From NCBI RefSeq assembly GCF_001907195.1, contig NZ_LVWA01000005.1, positions 947,324 through 1,011,323 of the forward strand: 64,000 nucleotides of DNA, given 5' to 3'. Below, in pieces: positions 46,873 through 55,072 of the stretch (positions are counted from its first letter, which is position 1; every line of letters starts with the position of its first letter). Under the pieces are notes generated by a model that ran no database searches, was not told where the DNA came from, and was given only the letters and a program-made list of their open reading frames with translations. The translations under genes were made by a program, and so were the position numbers. The DNA comes from Pontibacter flavimaris (GTDB taxonomy: Bacteria > Bacteroidota > Bacteroidia > Cytophagales > Hymenobacteraceae).

Positions 46873-47094
46873 ATGCTATACTTTGCAAGTAGCCGATCTG
46901 ATGGTGGAATCACTAAAAAAGGACTGGATAAAGCGCTTTATCAGATAATAATTCTTGGTATAAAAAGTATAACAGTCTACCTGCCTCCACTAAAAACTAA
47001 GATTGACAGCATCCGGAAGTACGATGTTTTGTTTATAGGCTTTCCTACCTGGGGGATTGAACGAATGGAAAGCCATAGCGTATTTAAAAAATGA
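46873..47094 (+). pseudogene. flavodoxin-like remnant
   Basis: An open frame of 73 residues with IDSIRKYDVLFIGFPTWGIE, the FMN-binding strand and loop of flavodoxins (YDVIFIGxPTWG). The start region and the rest of the fold are missing. It lies between the AraC gene and the dioxygenase in a 525-base gap with no other gene. Confidence 0.5.
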
Positions 47095-47349
47095 TGCTCC
47101 CCCCTGTGAAGTTTTGCGTAAAAGCTTGAAGGATATGAAAGTATGATTAAATCAGGCCGGAGAGGAACATAAAAGTATAAATTACAATCTATCGCACTAC
47201 CATCTCAAAAGCACCCTTCCGCTTACCCGAAAAAAGTGCCTGGCTTGCCAGAAATAGATGGAAATAAGTCACGGATTAATTCCGAAGTATAGCAGTAGGC
47301 GAAAGTATAAAGTATACCGCCGGTACCAAACTTCTTTAAGTTTCATTAG

Positions 47350-48327
47350 ATGACCCAGCTAAAAGGAATACACCACGTAACCGCTATTACCAGCAGTGCT
47401 GAAAAGAACTATGAATTTTTCACGGAGGTACTAGGCATGCGCCTGGTGAAGAAAACAGTTAATCAGGATGATATTCAGACCTATCATCTCTTTTTTGCCG
47501 ATGACGTGGGTAGTGCAGGAACAGACATGACCTTCTTCGACTTCCCCGGAATTCCGAAAGGGAGGCACGGGACGGATGAGATTTCCAAGACCTCGTTTCG
47601 GGTTCCGAAGGATGCGGCCTTAGACTATTGGGTAAAACGTTTCGATCGTTTAAAAGTCAGCCATACAGGAATCAAAGAGCAGTTCGGTAAGAAAACGCTC
47701 TCGTTCGTCGATTTCGATGACCAACAATACCAACTGATTTCAGATGAGGTCAATAAAGGGATTGCAGCAGGAACACCCTGGCAAAAAGGCCCGGTTCCGC
47801 TGGAGCACGCTATTACTGGTTTAGGTCCCGTTTTCGTTCGCATCTCAAATTTCGAGGCCTTTAAGCTGATACTGGAAGAAGTCCTGCTGTTCCGTAAAAC
47901 CGCCCGGGAAGATGCTTTCCATTTATTTGAAATGGGAGAAGGTGGAAACGGGGCCTCCGTCATTGTAGAGGATGATGCCAACCTTCCACCGGCCCGACAA
48001 GGCTTTGGAACGGTACATCACGCGGCATTCCGTGTAGCAGATCGGGCCGTTTTAGACGAGTGGACGGAGCGCATGAGCCAGTTAGGGCTTCCTACGTCCG
48101 GCTACGTGAACCGCTACTTTTTTGAGTCGCTGTACACCAGAGTGGCACCCCAGATATTATTTGAGCTTGCAACAGACGGGCCTGGTTTTATGGGTGATGA
48201 GCCCTACGAAACACTGGGAGAAAAACTATCTTTGCCACCCTTTTTAGAACCCAAACGTGCTCAGATAGAAAAACTGGTCCGCCCCATTGATACTGTCAGA
48301 AGTACCAGGGAATTCACCAAAGCATAG
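47350..48327 (+). CDS. ring-cleaving dioxygenase, VOC family (MhqO/LinE-like)
   Basis: 325 residues in two vicinal-oxygen-chelate halves. GIHHVTAITSSAEKNYEFFT carries the first metal His; TVHHAAFRVADRAVLDEWTE the second; the end FELATDGPGFMGDEPYETLG holds the metal Glu. MhqO-type proteins protect from quinones and aromatic stress by opening hydroquinone rings with Fe. It belongs with the surrounding detoxification genes in function, though each seems separately transcribed. Confidence 0.9.
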   Translation: MTQLKGIHHVTAITSSAEKNYEFFTEVLGMRLVKKTVNQDDIQTYHLFFADDVGSAGTDMTFFDFPGIPKGRHGTDEISKTSFRVPKDAALDYWVKRFDRLKVSHTGIKEQFGKKTLSFVDFDDQQYQLISDEVNKGIAAGTPWQKGPVPLEHAITGLGPVFVRISNFEAFKLILEEVLLFRKTAREDAFHLFEMGEGGNGASVIVEDDANLPPARQGFGTVHHAAFRVADRAVLDEWTERMSQLGLPTSGYVNRYFFESLYTRVAPQILFELATDGPGFMGDEPYETLGEKLSLPPFLEPKRAQIEKLVRPIDTVRSTREFTKA

Positions 48328-48342
48328 AAGTAATCACAGCTA

Positions 48343-48450
48343 ATTTCCCTTTGACAAAATAAGTGCGGTTAGACAATTTGGGGATATTGAAACAGTCTTT
48401 GAAGAACAGACATCCGGGAAACCCTTAAGCTAGTCGTGAGAACTGGCAAA
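48343..48450 (+). pseudogene. 3' remnant of a zinc alcohol dehydrogenase
   Basis: Translates in one frame as FPFDKISAVRQFGDIETVFE followed by EQTSGKPL, which matches the C-terminus of the dehydrogenase at 19891-20982 (FPFDKLIKFYDFEDINTAFE). A one-base loss at CTTAAGCTAG breaks the last codons; the restored frame would read LKLVVRTG. No upstream part is present. Confidence 0.6.
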
Positions 48451-48540
48451 TGCAAGTAGAGGTACAGCTATTCCTTTGGACGTAACTGCCTTGGCGATAA
48501 CCGCTATACTTATCAGAGAGTCTGCTAAAGTATGAGTGAT

Positions 48541-49641
48541 TTATCTTTGCTCAGCTGTTGGCACAATTTCCAGGAATACAGGTTTTTCTACCTGTGCTCG
48601 GAAGCCTGTTGGTGTTAATCTGCCTGTAGCCTTATCTATGTTAAAAGAATCAACAGTATCTGATTTCTGATTGGCAGTGAGTAAAAAGTCTCCTGCGGGC
48701 GTTAGGGCAAACTCCCGGGGCCAGTCGCCGCCTGACGGTACGTGCTCTACCAGTGTCAACAGTCCACTGCTTACTTTTATCGCGTACACCACGATGCTAT
48801 TATGTCCCCGGTTCGAGCCATATAAGAATTTACCATCCGGAGACACTTGTATGCCGCTGCACTTATTTTCAGCAGTATAGCTTTCTGGTATGGTGGCTAT
48901 CGTTTGTAACGCTGTGAAGGAACCCTGCTGTTCATCATAGGCGAGTACCGAGACGATAGATGTTAACTCATGAATCAGGTAGGAGAAGCGCCCGTTCGGG
49001 TGAAAACGCATGTGCCTTGGTCCTGTGGCTGCCAAGGCGTTGAACGCGACGGCCGGTTCAGTTGGCACTAATTTCCCGTGCCGGGTATCCGGGTAGTAGC
49101 GCATTATTTTTTCTGTACCGAGATCCACCACAAACACGAAACGCCTGTCAGGACTAAAGACAATGCAGTGCGCGTGTGCTGACTCCTGCCGCTCCCAGTC
49201 TGGCCCGCCTCCTTCATGTTGATGGAGCTCGCTGGCGTGGTCTAAGCTGCCATCTGCCTGCACAGGTAAAACGGCAATGTTTCCGGAAGTATAATTAGCC
49301 ACGAGCACGGTCTTGTCTTCATGGCCCATCGTGATGTACACCGGAAGCTTACCTATGGATGGTACCCTGTTTAAAAATTTCAGGCTGCCGGTTTGCGGTT
49401 CAACAGCGAAGGCAGATACAGCACCACTTTTCAAGCCCTGGTAATCGTCCTGCTCATTTACAGCGTACAGGAAGTGGCGTTTCTCATCAAAGGTCATGTA
49501 AGATGGTTTTTTGCCACCCATAAAGCCCTGCACGCGTGTTAGCTGACCTGTACTGTTATTCAGTTGGTACAGGAATATGCTTTCCTTGCCGGCATCAGCA
49601 TACGTGCCTATGTATACCCAGGAAGTTGCCGGTGCCATCAT
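48541..49641 (-). CDS. lactonase-family beta-propeller protein
   Basis: 366 residues. Repeated YVIN-type propeller blades: TWVYIGTYADAGKESIFLYQ, HFLYAVNEQDDYQGLKSGAV, TVLVANYTSGNIAVLPVQAD, GPRHMRFHPNGRFSYLIHEL, CSGIQVSPDGKFLYGSNRGH, REFALTPAGDFLLTANQKSD. This is the 6-phosphogluconolactonase (Pgl/YbhE) superfamily. No signal peptide, so cytoplasmic. Real substrate may be another lactone. Two-gene unit with the hydrolase-cupin fusion (18-base gap). Confidence 0.88.
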   Translation of the reverse strand: MMAPATSWVYIGTYADAGKESIFLYQLNNSTGQLTRVQGFMGGKKPSYMTFDEKRHFLYAVNEQDDYQGLKSGAVSAFAVEPQTGSLKFLNRVPSIGKLPVYITMGHEDKTVLVANYTSGNIAVLPVQADGSLDHASELHQHEGGGPDWERQESAHAHCIVFSPDRRFVFVVDLGTEKIMRYYPDTRHGKLVPTEPAVAFNALAATGPRHMRFHPNGRFSYLIHELTSIVSVLAYDEQQGSFTALQTIATIPESYTAENKCSGIQVSPDGKFLYGSNRGHNSIVVYAIKVSSGLLTLVEHVPSGGDWPREFALTPAGDFLLTANQKSDTVDSFNIDKATGRLTPTGFRAQVEKPVFLEIVPTAEQR

Positions 49642-49659
49642 CTGCTGTTTTTAGTTGTT

Positions 49660-50865
49660 TTATGAGAAGTCGCCGGGCTTTGCGCCAGTCCATTTGGCAT
49701 CTGTGAGTTGTACGATCATAAGCACTGCAGGCTGCTCGCCTATAGTTCCGGACAAATGCCCTTTCCGGCCTTTTTCATCTTCTTTTGTGTTCTGGTCGCC
49801 GCCAAACGAAATATCTCCGGGTCCCATCTCCACACGCTGCCCGTCCATTGTCTCCACATACCAGCGCCCCGATAAAGGTATGATCCATTGTGGTTTAGGG
49901 TTTTCGTGCCAGGTACCAACCCAGCCGACAGGCAGCTCTGTGAACAGCACCTTAGCGCCGGAAGTAAGCAGGTGATCGTTCCATTGCGGGTCTGCGCCAC
50001 CGCCTATACTTTCTTTTACGAAGGCAGTGAGGTCGCAGCGGGTCTGGCGGCTTATACCTTTATCATCCGTCCATACGTGCCAGTAGGCGAGAGCCGGTTC
50101 GGTACCTTGTTTGCCAGGTGCCACTATACGTCGGATTTGCGATGCCACCCAATCAGGCACTTCCATAGGACTCAGATGGCCGACATTTTTAGTTGAAATT
50201 AATGTGGCATCTTTCAATACAGGCAGCACTTCTTTCTGTACCACATCGGCAAGTATAACCGGATCGTCCTGTGAGGCGAGGACCGTAACAGGTGCCTGTA
50301 GTCCTGTAAGGTGATCGGCAATGGAGTGGGACATACCCTCTAAAAGCCACCAGCGCCAGGTTTTGGGGTCAGTGGCAAGCTGCGTTTCGATGGCCAGGGT
50401 GTGTTGCGCTTTGGTCAGGCTGTGTTTTATGGCATTGGTTATACTTGTTTCCGCTTCCTTCCGGTCGGGGTGATGCAACATGCGTTCTTTTTCTTTTTCA
50501 GGCATGGGTTCGATGGTGGGCGGGGAAGGTGCTACCAAAATCAATTGCTGAACAGTTCCTTCGGGAGCATCGGCCGCTACCTGCAAGGCAATTTTACAAC
50601 CCATCGAATGTCCGATCAATGTATAGCGTTTAACCTCCAACCTATCCAGTTCTTGCCGAACAAAGTCTGCAAAGGCCTGGATGGATGGCGTTTTAAGGGC
50701 AGGCGTATCCCCGAAGCCCGGAAGGTTCAAGGCAAGGCAGCGGTAATCATCAGAGAGCCTCTCTGCCACCCATTGCCAGCTCTGAGCCGACCCACCAAAG
50801 TAGTGCAGGAACACCAGCGCATCTCCTTTGTTACCCCATTCCAGAACCGAACCCGTGTTAGCCAT
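49660..50865 (-). CDS. alpha/beta hydrolase fused to a C-terminal cupin domain
   Basis: 401 residues. Residues 1-250: alpha/beta hydrolase with LVFLHYFGGSAQSWQWVAER (oxyanion-hole region), YTLIGHSMGCKIALQVAADA carrying the nucleophile elbow GHSMG, an acid strand VTVLASQDDPVILADVV and the catalytic His at STKNVGHLSPMEVP. Residues 260-400: cupin with LPVGWVGTWHENPKPQWIIP, WYVETMDGQRVEMGPGDISF. The fusion suggests one polypeptide that cleaves an ester or lactone and binds a carboxylate-like product. Next to lactonase and SDR genes. Substrate unknown. Confidence 0.82.
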   Translation of the reverse strand: MANTGSVLEWGNKGDALVFLHYFGGSAQSWQWVAERLSDDYRCLALNLPGFGDTPALKTPSIQAFADFVRQELDRLEVKRYTLIGHSMGCKIALQVAADAPEGTVQQLILVAPSPPTIEPMPEKEKERMLHHPDRKEAETSITNAIKHSLTKAQHTLAIETQLATDPKTWRWWLLEGMSHSIADHLTGLQAPVTVLASQDDPVILADVVQKEVLPVLKDATLISTKNVGHLSPMEVPDWVASQIRRIVAPGKQGTEPALAYWHVWTDDKGISRQTRCDLTAFVKESIGGGADPQWNDHLLTSGAKVLFTELPVGWVGTWHENPKPQWIIPLSGRWYVETMDGQRVEMGPGDISFGGDQNTKEDEKGRKGHLSGTIGEQPAVLMIVQLTDAKWTGAKPGDFS

Positions 50866-50899
50866 AAGTTATAGTTTATAAAGTATAGAACAGCCTTGC

Positions 50900-51715
50900 T
50901 TAGCCGAAAGCTGTTGCTACTGCGCCGCCATCCACACGGTAATTACTGCCTGTAATATAGCTGGCCTGCCCGGAGCACAGGAACGCGATAACGGCTGCCA
51001 CCTCACTGGCACTGCCCCGACGGTCTACCACTATGTTTTCGCGTTTGTTCTTCAAAAACCAGGTGATGGCTTCGTCTTCAGAAGTATGGCGCTTTTCAGC
51101 CAGTTCCTTCATCATGGCATCGGTCATGGGGGTGGCCACGTAGGCCGGAGATACACAATTGATCATAATTCCTGCCGGCGAATAGGCTTTGGAGAGGCAC
51201 TTGGTCAGGTTGATGATACCGGCTTTGCAGGCATTGTAGGGGCTTTCTTCCTCGTAAGGCTGCAGGGCGTTCTCAGAAGCGATCAGCACGATCCGGCCCC
51301 AGCCTTTTGCCTGCATCTGCGGGATAAACGCGCGGCAAACGCGCACGGCACCCATCAGGTCTGTATTTATCGTTGTAAACCAGTCCTCGTCGCTGAGGGT
51401 CAGGAAATCGCCGGCTGCACCCCGAATACCGGCACAGTTCACCACGATGTCCGCACCACCGAACTTTTCTTTAGCCTGAGCCGCCAGCTGCTGCACTTCC
51501 TCAAACCTGGTCAGGTCTGCCGTTAGGGCGAGCACCTGCGCATTTCCTTTTGCCTGCGCGCGCACTTCTTCCGCCGCCTTTTCCAGCTCAGCTTCCGTCT
51601 TATCGTTCAGGACGATATTCACGCCCTCGGCTGCCAGCATTTTAGCGGTTGCCAGCCCAATGCCGGAATCAGCGCCTGTAACAACTGCTGTCCGGCCGCT
51701 TATATTCAGATCCAT
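50900..51715 (-). CDS. short-chain dehydrogenase/reductase (SDR)
   Basis: 271 residues. TGADSGIGLATAKMLAAEGV binds NAD(P); NCAGIRGAAGDF; catalytic Ser/Tyr/Lys in VLIASENALQPYEEESPYNA followed by CKAGIINLTKCL; ends with a typical YITGSNYRVDGGAVATAF. Classical SDR, 3-oxoacyl or alcohol type. It probably forms one transcript with the downstream hydrolase fusion and lactonase. Confidence 0.92.
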   Translation of the reverse strand: MDLNISGRTAVVTGADSGIGLATAKMLAAEGVNIVLNDKTEAELEKAAEEVRAQAKGNAQVLALTADLTRFEEVQQLAAQAKEKFGGADIVVNCAGIRGAAGDFLTLSDEDWFTTINTDLMGAVRVCRAFIPQMQAKGWGRIVLIASENALQPYEEESPYNACKAGIINLTKCLSKAYSPAGIMINCVSPAYVATPMTDAMMKELAEKRHTSEDEAITWFLKNKRENIVVDRRGSASEVAAVIAFLCSGQASYITGSNYRVDGGAVATAFG

Positions 51716-52436
51716 AGTTTCATAAATGGGTTATACTTCAATACAACGAGAACTAGTTGCCAGGAGCCGGGCTATACAGTCGGGCGGGCAGGGGCAATAC
51801 GTTGGCAGGTGGCGAGCAATCATCCGTTACCAATGTGAAAGCATTGGTGGGCTGCATATGACTGGATGATACTGCCCGTATTTGCATAAGAAAAGCGATT
51901 GAAATTTAGCTAGATAAAAGGGAGTTTTAGAAGCCTAACTTATTGTTTTACAACTATATTGCCCTAGCCTAAGCTTACGGTTGTTTCAGTAAAATGATTT
52001 GAGGCCAAGTTAGCTGAGGCGCTTACAGGCTCTTTTGGTGCTGTAACCGTTGGTGCGCTAAGTATAACATGCGAATGCATACAACAAACAAAACACCAAA
52101 GATCCGGAAGGAGTGGCAACCTATTTATCGCTCTGGCAGTGCTACAGCTGAATATCTTCCTTTGAGCAACTTCAAGGTAAACGTGCAGGTATGCTGCGAC
52201 TTGATGTGCATTTGGAGTAAGTGCTAAACCCGCCAAAACCCAAAGCCATAAACTATCAGAACTATCTAATTAAATTTTGATAAATTATGGTATAAAATAG
52301 CGTAAAAAAGACCCTCAGCTAAACCGAGTGGTTTTTGAGTAAACCGAAGGTATGTTGGTTAAAGCCAATAAGGACATTATGGTATTTAGGGCTTAGTACT
52401 GCCAGGAAATTAATTGCAAATAAATTAAACTAGATA
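51716..52436. other. gene-free stretch with a diverged repeat copy
   Basis: About 720 bases without a gene I can support; the one open frame (51964-52236 minus) has no family resemblance. 52300-52345 holds AAAAAAGACC ... GGTTTTT-GAGTAAACCG, a diverged copy of the repeat at 10815-10862. Confidence 0.5.
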
Positions 52437-52598
52437 ATGAGTACCAGATCAAGAGACCAACAGAAGAAGCAGCGCCAAAAAGAATTCAAAGAGCGGAAAG
52501 AACATCAGGAACTTCTTAAAGGTGCAGCAAAAAAAGCCAAACGCGATTCGCGCAAAAATGATGATGAGATTGATGGGGAGCCCAAAATCGAAGCCTAA
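52437..52598 (+). CDS. small Lys-rich hypothetical protein, 53 residues
   Basis: MSTRSRDQQKKQRQKEFKER and on to an acidic end DDEIDGEPKIEA. Strongly charged, likely helical, with possible nucleic-acid contact through the basic part. ATG 52437, TAA 52596. Unknown family. Confidence 0.55.
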   Translation: MSTRSRDQQKKQRQKEFKERKEHQELLKGAAKKAKRDSRKNDDEIDGEPKIEA

Positions 52599-52796
52599 GC
52601 TCGCCTCTTTCTTTTTCAGGGCGTGCTGTGATTCTTTCCTTTGATGTAGTAGTTTTCCGAGATAATAAGATTGGTGATTTAGCAACTTATCCACCATTTT
52701 AAAACCAGACAGGGAATATATTTTCCTATACTATGATGCTAGTTAATTGCTATATGAAGGTGGTAAGTCGAAAGAAAGGGATGGATATAAAACGAA

Positions 52797-52870
52797 AAGC
52801 CGCTCCAGTTTTACCTGAAGCGGACTTTCTTGTGTAGACAGGAGGAATGAATTATCGAACCTTATCCAAA
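52797..52870 (+). repeat. terminator-plus-GTAGACC repeat, copy at 52.8 kb
   Basis: Hairpin with arms CCGCTCCAG / CTGAAGCGG and T-rich tail, then GTAGAC and GAATTATCGAACCTTATCC. Aligns with 16283-16350. The terminator would stop transcripts coming from the left; the tail resembles a tRNA 3' region. The gap 52599-52957 holds nothing else. Confidence 0.65.
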
Positions 52871-52957
52871 GGGACCTGACTAAATATTAGATTGTTTGCA
52901 GGAGAGAAGTTAATCATGAGGTCCTTTCATTTGACTACATAAATTTGCTTTCGCCTA

Positions 52958-53715
52958 CTACAAATCCAACCATTCCTTAAAGTCTGAGGCCTTACTGCTG
53001 CTAATGATAACATCATTATCTATGGCAGGCTGTAACAGAAGAGATAGCCTGCCTTTGAAGTAGGGGCGTACCTCCTGCACGGCATCAATATGAACTATAA
53101 GCTGCCGGTTTGCCCTGAAAAAGAGAGCAGTATCAAGTTGCACTTCTAACTGATCGAGGGTATAGTTTATGATAAAGCGTTTACCTTGCTTTGTTACCAA
53201 AAACACGACGCCTTCCTCTGCCCAGAAATAAGCCACTTCTTCTACAGAGATGACCTTGATCCCTTGGCCCTGCTTCACCAAAAACCTGGATTTTATTTGC
53301 TGCTGCGGCTGTTGCGCCTGCAGTAGTTGGTGCAGGTTATTTATATCCAGTGGCAGGGGACGGTGCTGGTTTTCATACTTCTTTAAAGCAATCGCCACAT
53401 CTTCCGTCTTGATCGGCTTTAGTAAGTAATCGATACTGTTTACTTTAAATGCTTCGATGGCATACTGGTTATAGGCGGTCGTGAAGATGACCGGGCAGCT
53501 AACCGCTACCTGCCTGAAAATCTCGAAACTGTTGCCATCTGAAGGTGTATGTCGCAGAAGATCAGGTCAGGGGCCTGGTGCAGGGTAAACCACTCAGCCG
53601 CTTCTTCCACAGATCCAAGCTTAGCGAGAATCTCTGTCTGTGGTCGTAGCTTTTTTACAATAGCAGCAAGCGCATCGGCCGCTAGTTGTTCGTCCTCAAC
53701 TATAACTACTTTCAT
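52958..53715 (-). pseudogene. LytTR-family response regulator, split by a one-base frameshift
   Basis: Receiver domain (MKVVIVEDEQLAADALAAIV, phospho-Asp in LIFCDIHL) runs from 53715 to about 53541. The frame then changes near 53540: two bases CA remain where one codon is expected, and one more T would restore LSDGNSFEIF. The other frame continues through the end of the receiver (LLKPIKTEDVAIAL) and a LytTR DNA-binding domain (VKQGQGIKVISVEEVAYFWA, FFRANRQLIVHIDAVQEV) to a stop at 52958. All parts are present, so sequence error, phase variation or recent loss are all possible. ATGA overlap with the kinase. Confidence 0.85.
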
Positions 53716-54773
53716 AGGCGGGCTACATCAAGTAAAGGTAAAGCTACCATAAAAGATCCATCGGTCTGGGCCACTTCTACTTTTTCATCAGTAAAATATT
53801 TGTACCTGCTGCTGATGTTCTGCAACCCCACTTTCGTGGATGTTACTTCATCGAGGCGGGGTTGTAAGTTGTTCTCAACTACCAACTTATTATTTTTAAC
53901 ACAGACGGAGATGTGCAGCGGTTTAGTTACTTTAGAGCCGTTGTGTTTAATAGCATTTTCAAGCAGCATCTGCAACGAAGTAGGGGGGAGCTGCAAGTGT
54001 AGGTAAGTAGACGGTATTTGTACCTGAAATTGCACGTTGCCGCCAAAGCGGGTCTGCATAAGGTAGATGTAAGCATTTGCCAGTTCCAGTTCCATTTCGA
54101 GTGGTACCAGTTGCTTGTCACCACTATCCAACAGTGCCCGGTAAACTTCTGAGAGCTGGTTTAGAAATGTTACTGCTTTGTCCGGATCAATATGGATGAG
54201 TGAGTTGAGTACGTTTAAGCTGTTAAAAAGGAAGTGTGGATTTACCTGATTCTTCAATGCTTCAAGTTGTGCTCTGAAATTTTCTTTCTGTAACTTCTCA
54301 GCGCGTAAATGTTCTGCCTGTAGCTCCTTCATGTTACGCTCGCGTTCGACAAAGTAATAAAAGAAAAGCGCAGCAACGCTACTGATGACATAGGCCAGGC
54401 GTACGCGTTCAGGCAACAGTTCTACTTCTGCATCTGCCACGTAATAAACAAACCTGTAAGGAACATAATAAAGCAGGAAGCAGAGGATAACGCTGCTGGC
54501 TACTACTGTGATGCCCTCTAAAACAGCTTTCCAGCCACCTGAAATGCGACTAAGCGGACCTGATATAAAGGCCTTCGAAATAAAGTTGTTCGCTACAAAA
54601 ATGGCCAGCAGAAAGAAAAAGGCAACTGCCAGTTCTACCAAAACACCTGTGTTAAAGAGCCAGATGGTGCCTAAGTGTACAAACACTAACGCATAGTATA
54701 AAAGCAATGTCGTCAGGGCAGCGATGGCAGCCTGTCTCAGAAATGATTTATACTTGATGCGCATTTTATTCAA
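53712..54773 (-). CDS. LytS-type sensor histidine kinase
   Basis: 353 residues. Four hydrophobic helices (about 12-135), a coiled coil near 140-175, then the His-kinase box NQVNPHFLFNSLNVLNSLIH with the phospho-His, and a HATPase domain with MLLENAIKHNG as N-box and VGLQNISSRYKYFTDEK as G-box region. It phosphorylates the LytTR regulator that it overlaps by four bases (ATGA). Both are transcribed away from the receptor gene, which lies on the other side of a phased repeat array. Confidence 0.9.
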   Translation of the reverse strand: MNKMRIKYKSFLRQAAIAALTTLLLYYALVFVHLGTIWLFNTGVLVELAVAFFFLLAIFVANNFISKAFISGPLSRISGGWKAVLEGITVVASSVILCFLLYYVPYRFVYYVADAEVELLPERVRLAYVISSVAALFFYYFVERERNMKELQAEHLRAEKLQKENFRAQLEALKNQVNPHFLFNSLNVLNSLIHIDPDKAVTFLNQLSEVYRALLDSGDKQLVPLEMELELANAYIYLMQTRFGGNVQFQVQIPSTYLHLQLPPTSLQMLLENAIKHNGSKVTKPLHISVCVKNNKLVVENNLQPRLDEVTSTKVGLQNISSRYKYFTDEKVEVAQTDGSFMVALPLLDVARL

Positions 54774-54903
54774 GTTAGAACTTAAAATTTAGCTGAAGGA
54801 AAGGATAAGGTAAACGAATAATTCTTGACCCAAGTAAATCTATTTGCTGTTCAAAAACAAGCTCAGGAATTTAGGATGATAGTATAGTTTGCATCTGCTG
54901 AAT

Positions 54904-54995
54904 CCATTTCAGTACCTGATAAGGCTACTTCAACTATAGGGCTTTCCATTTCAGTCAGTCTATTTCCCATTTCATTAGGTCCATGTCCCACTTCA
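54904..54995 (+). promoter_or_regulatory. five direct repeats CCAYTTCA at exact 21-bp period
   Basis: CCATTTCA (54904), CTACTTCA (54925), CCATTTCA (54946), CCATTTCA (54967), CCACTTCA (54988). LytTR proteins typically bind 9-bp direct repeats with a 12-bp gap, a 21-bp period, so this fits a multimeric LytTR operator between the kinase and the receptor genes. Confidence 0.75.
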
Positions 54996-55072
54996 TCAGA
55001 AACAGGTTTCCATCCTGTATTTGGCGTCACATCTTTGAATCAACTAATTGATTTCAGGACAAATAAAACTTA

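Noticed and set aside
51964..52236. 90-residue frame on - strand
   Set aside because: No recognisable domain, no start signal; part of a decayed gene-free stretch.
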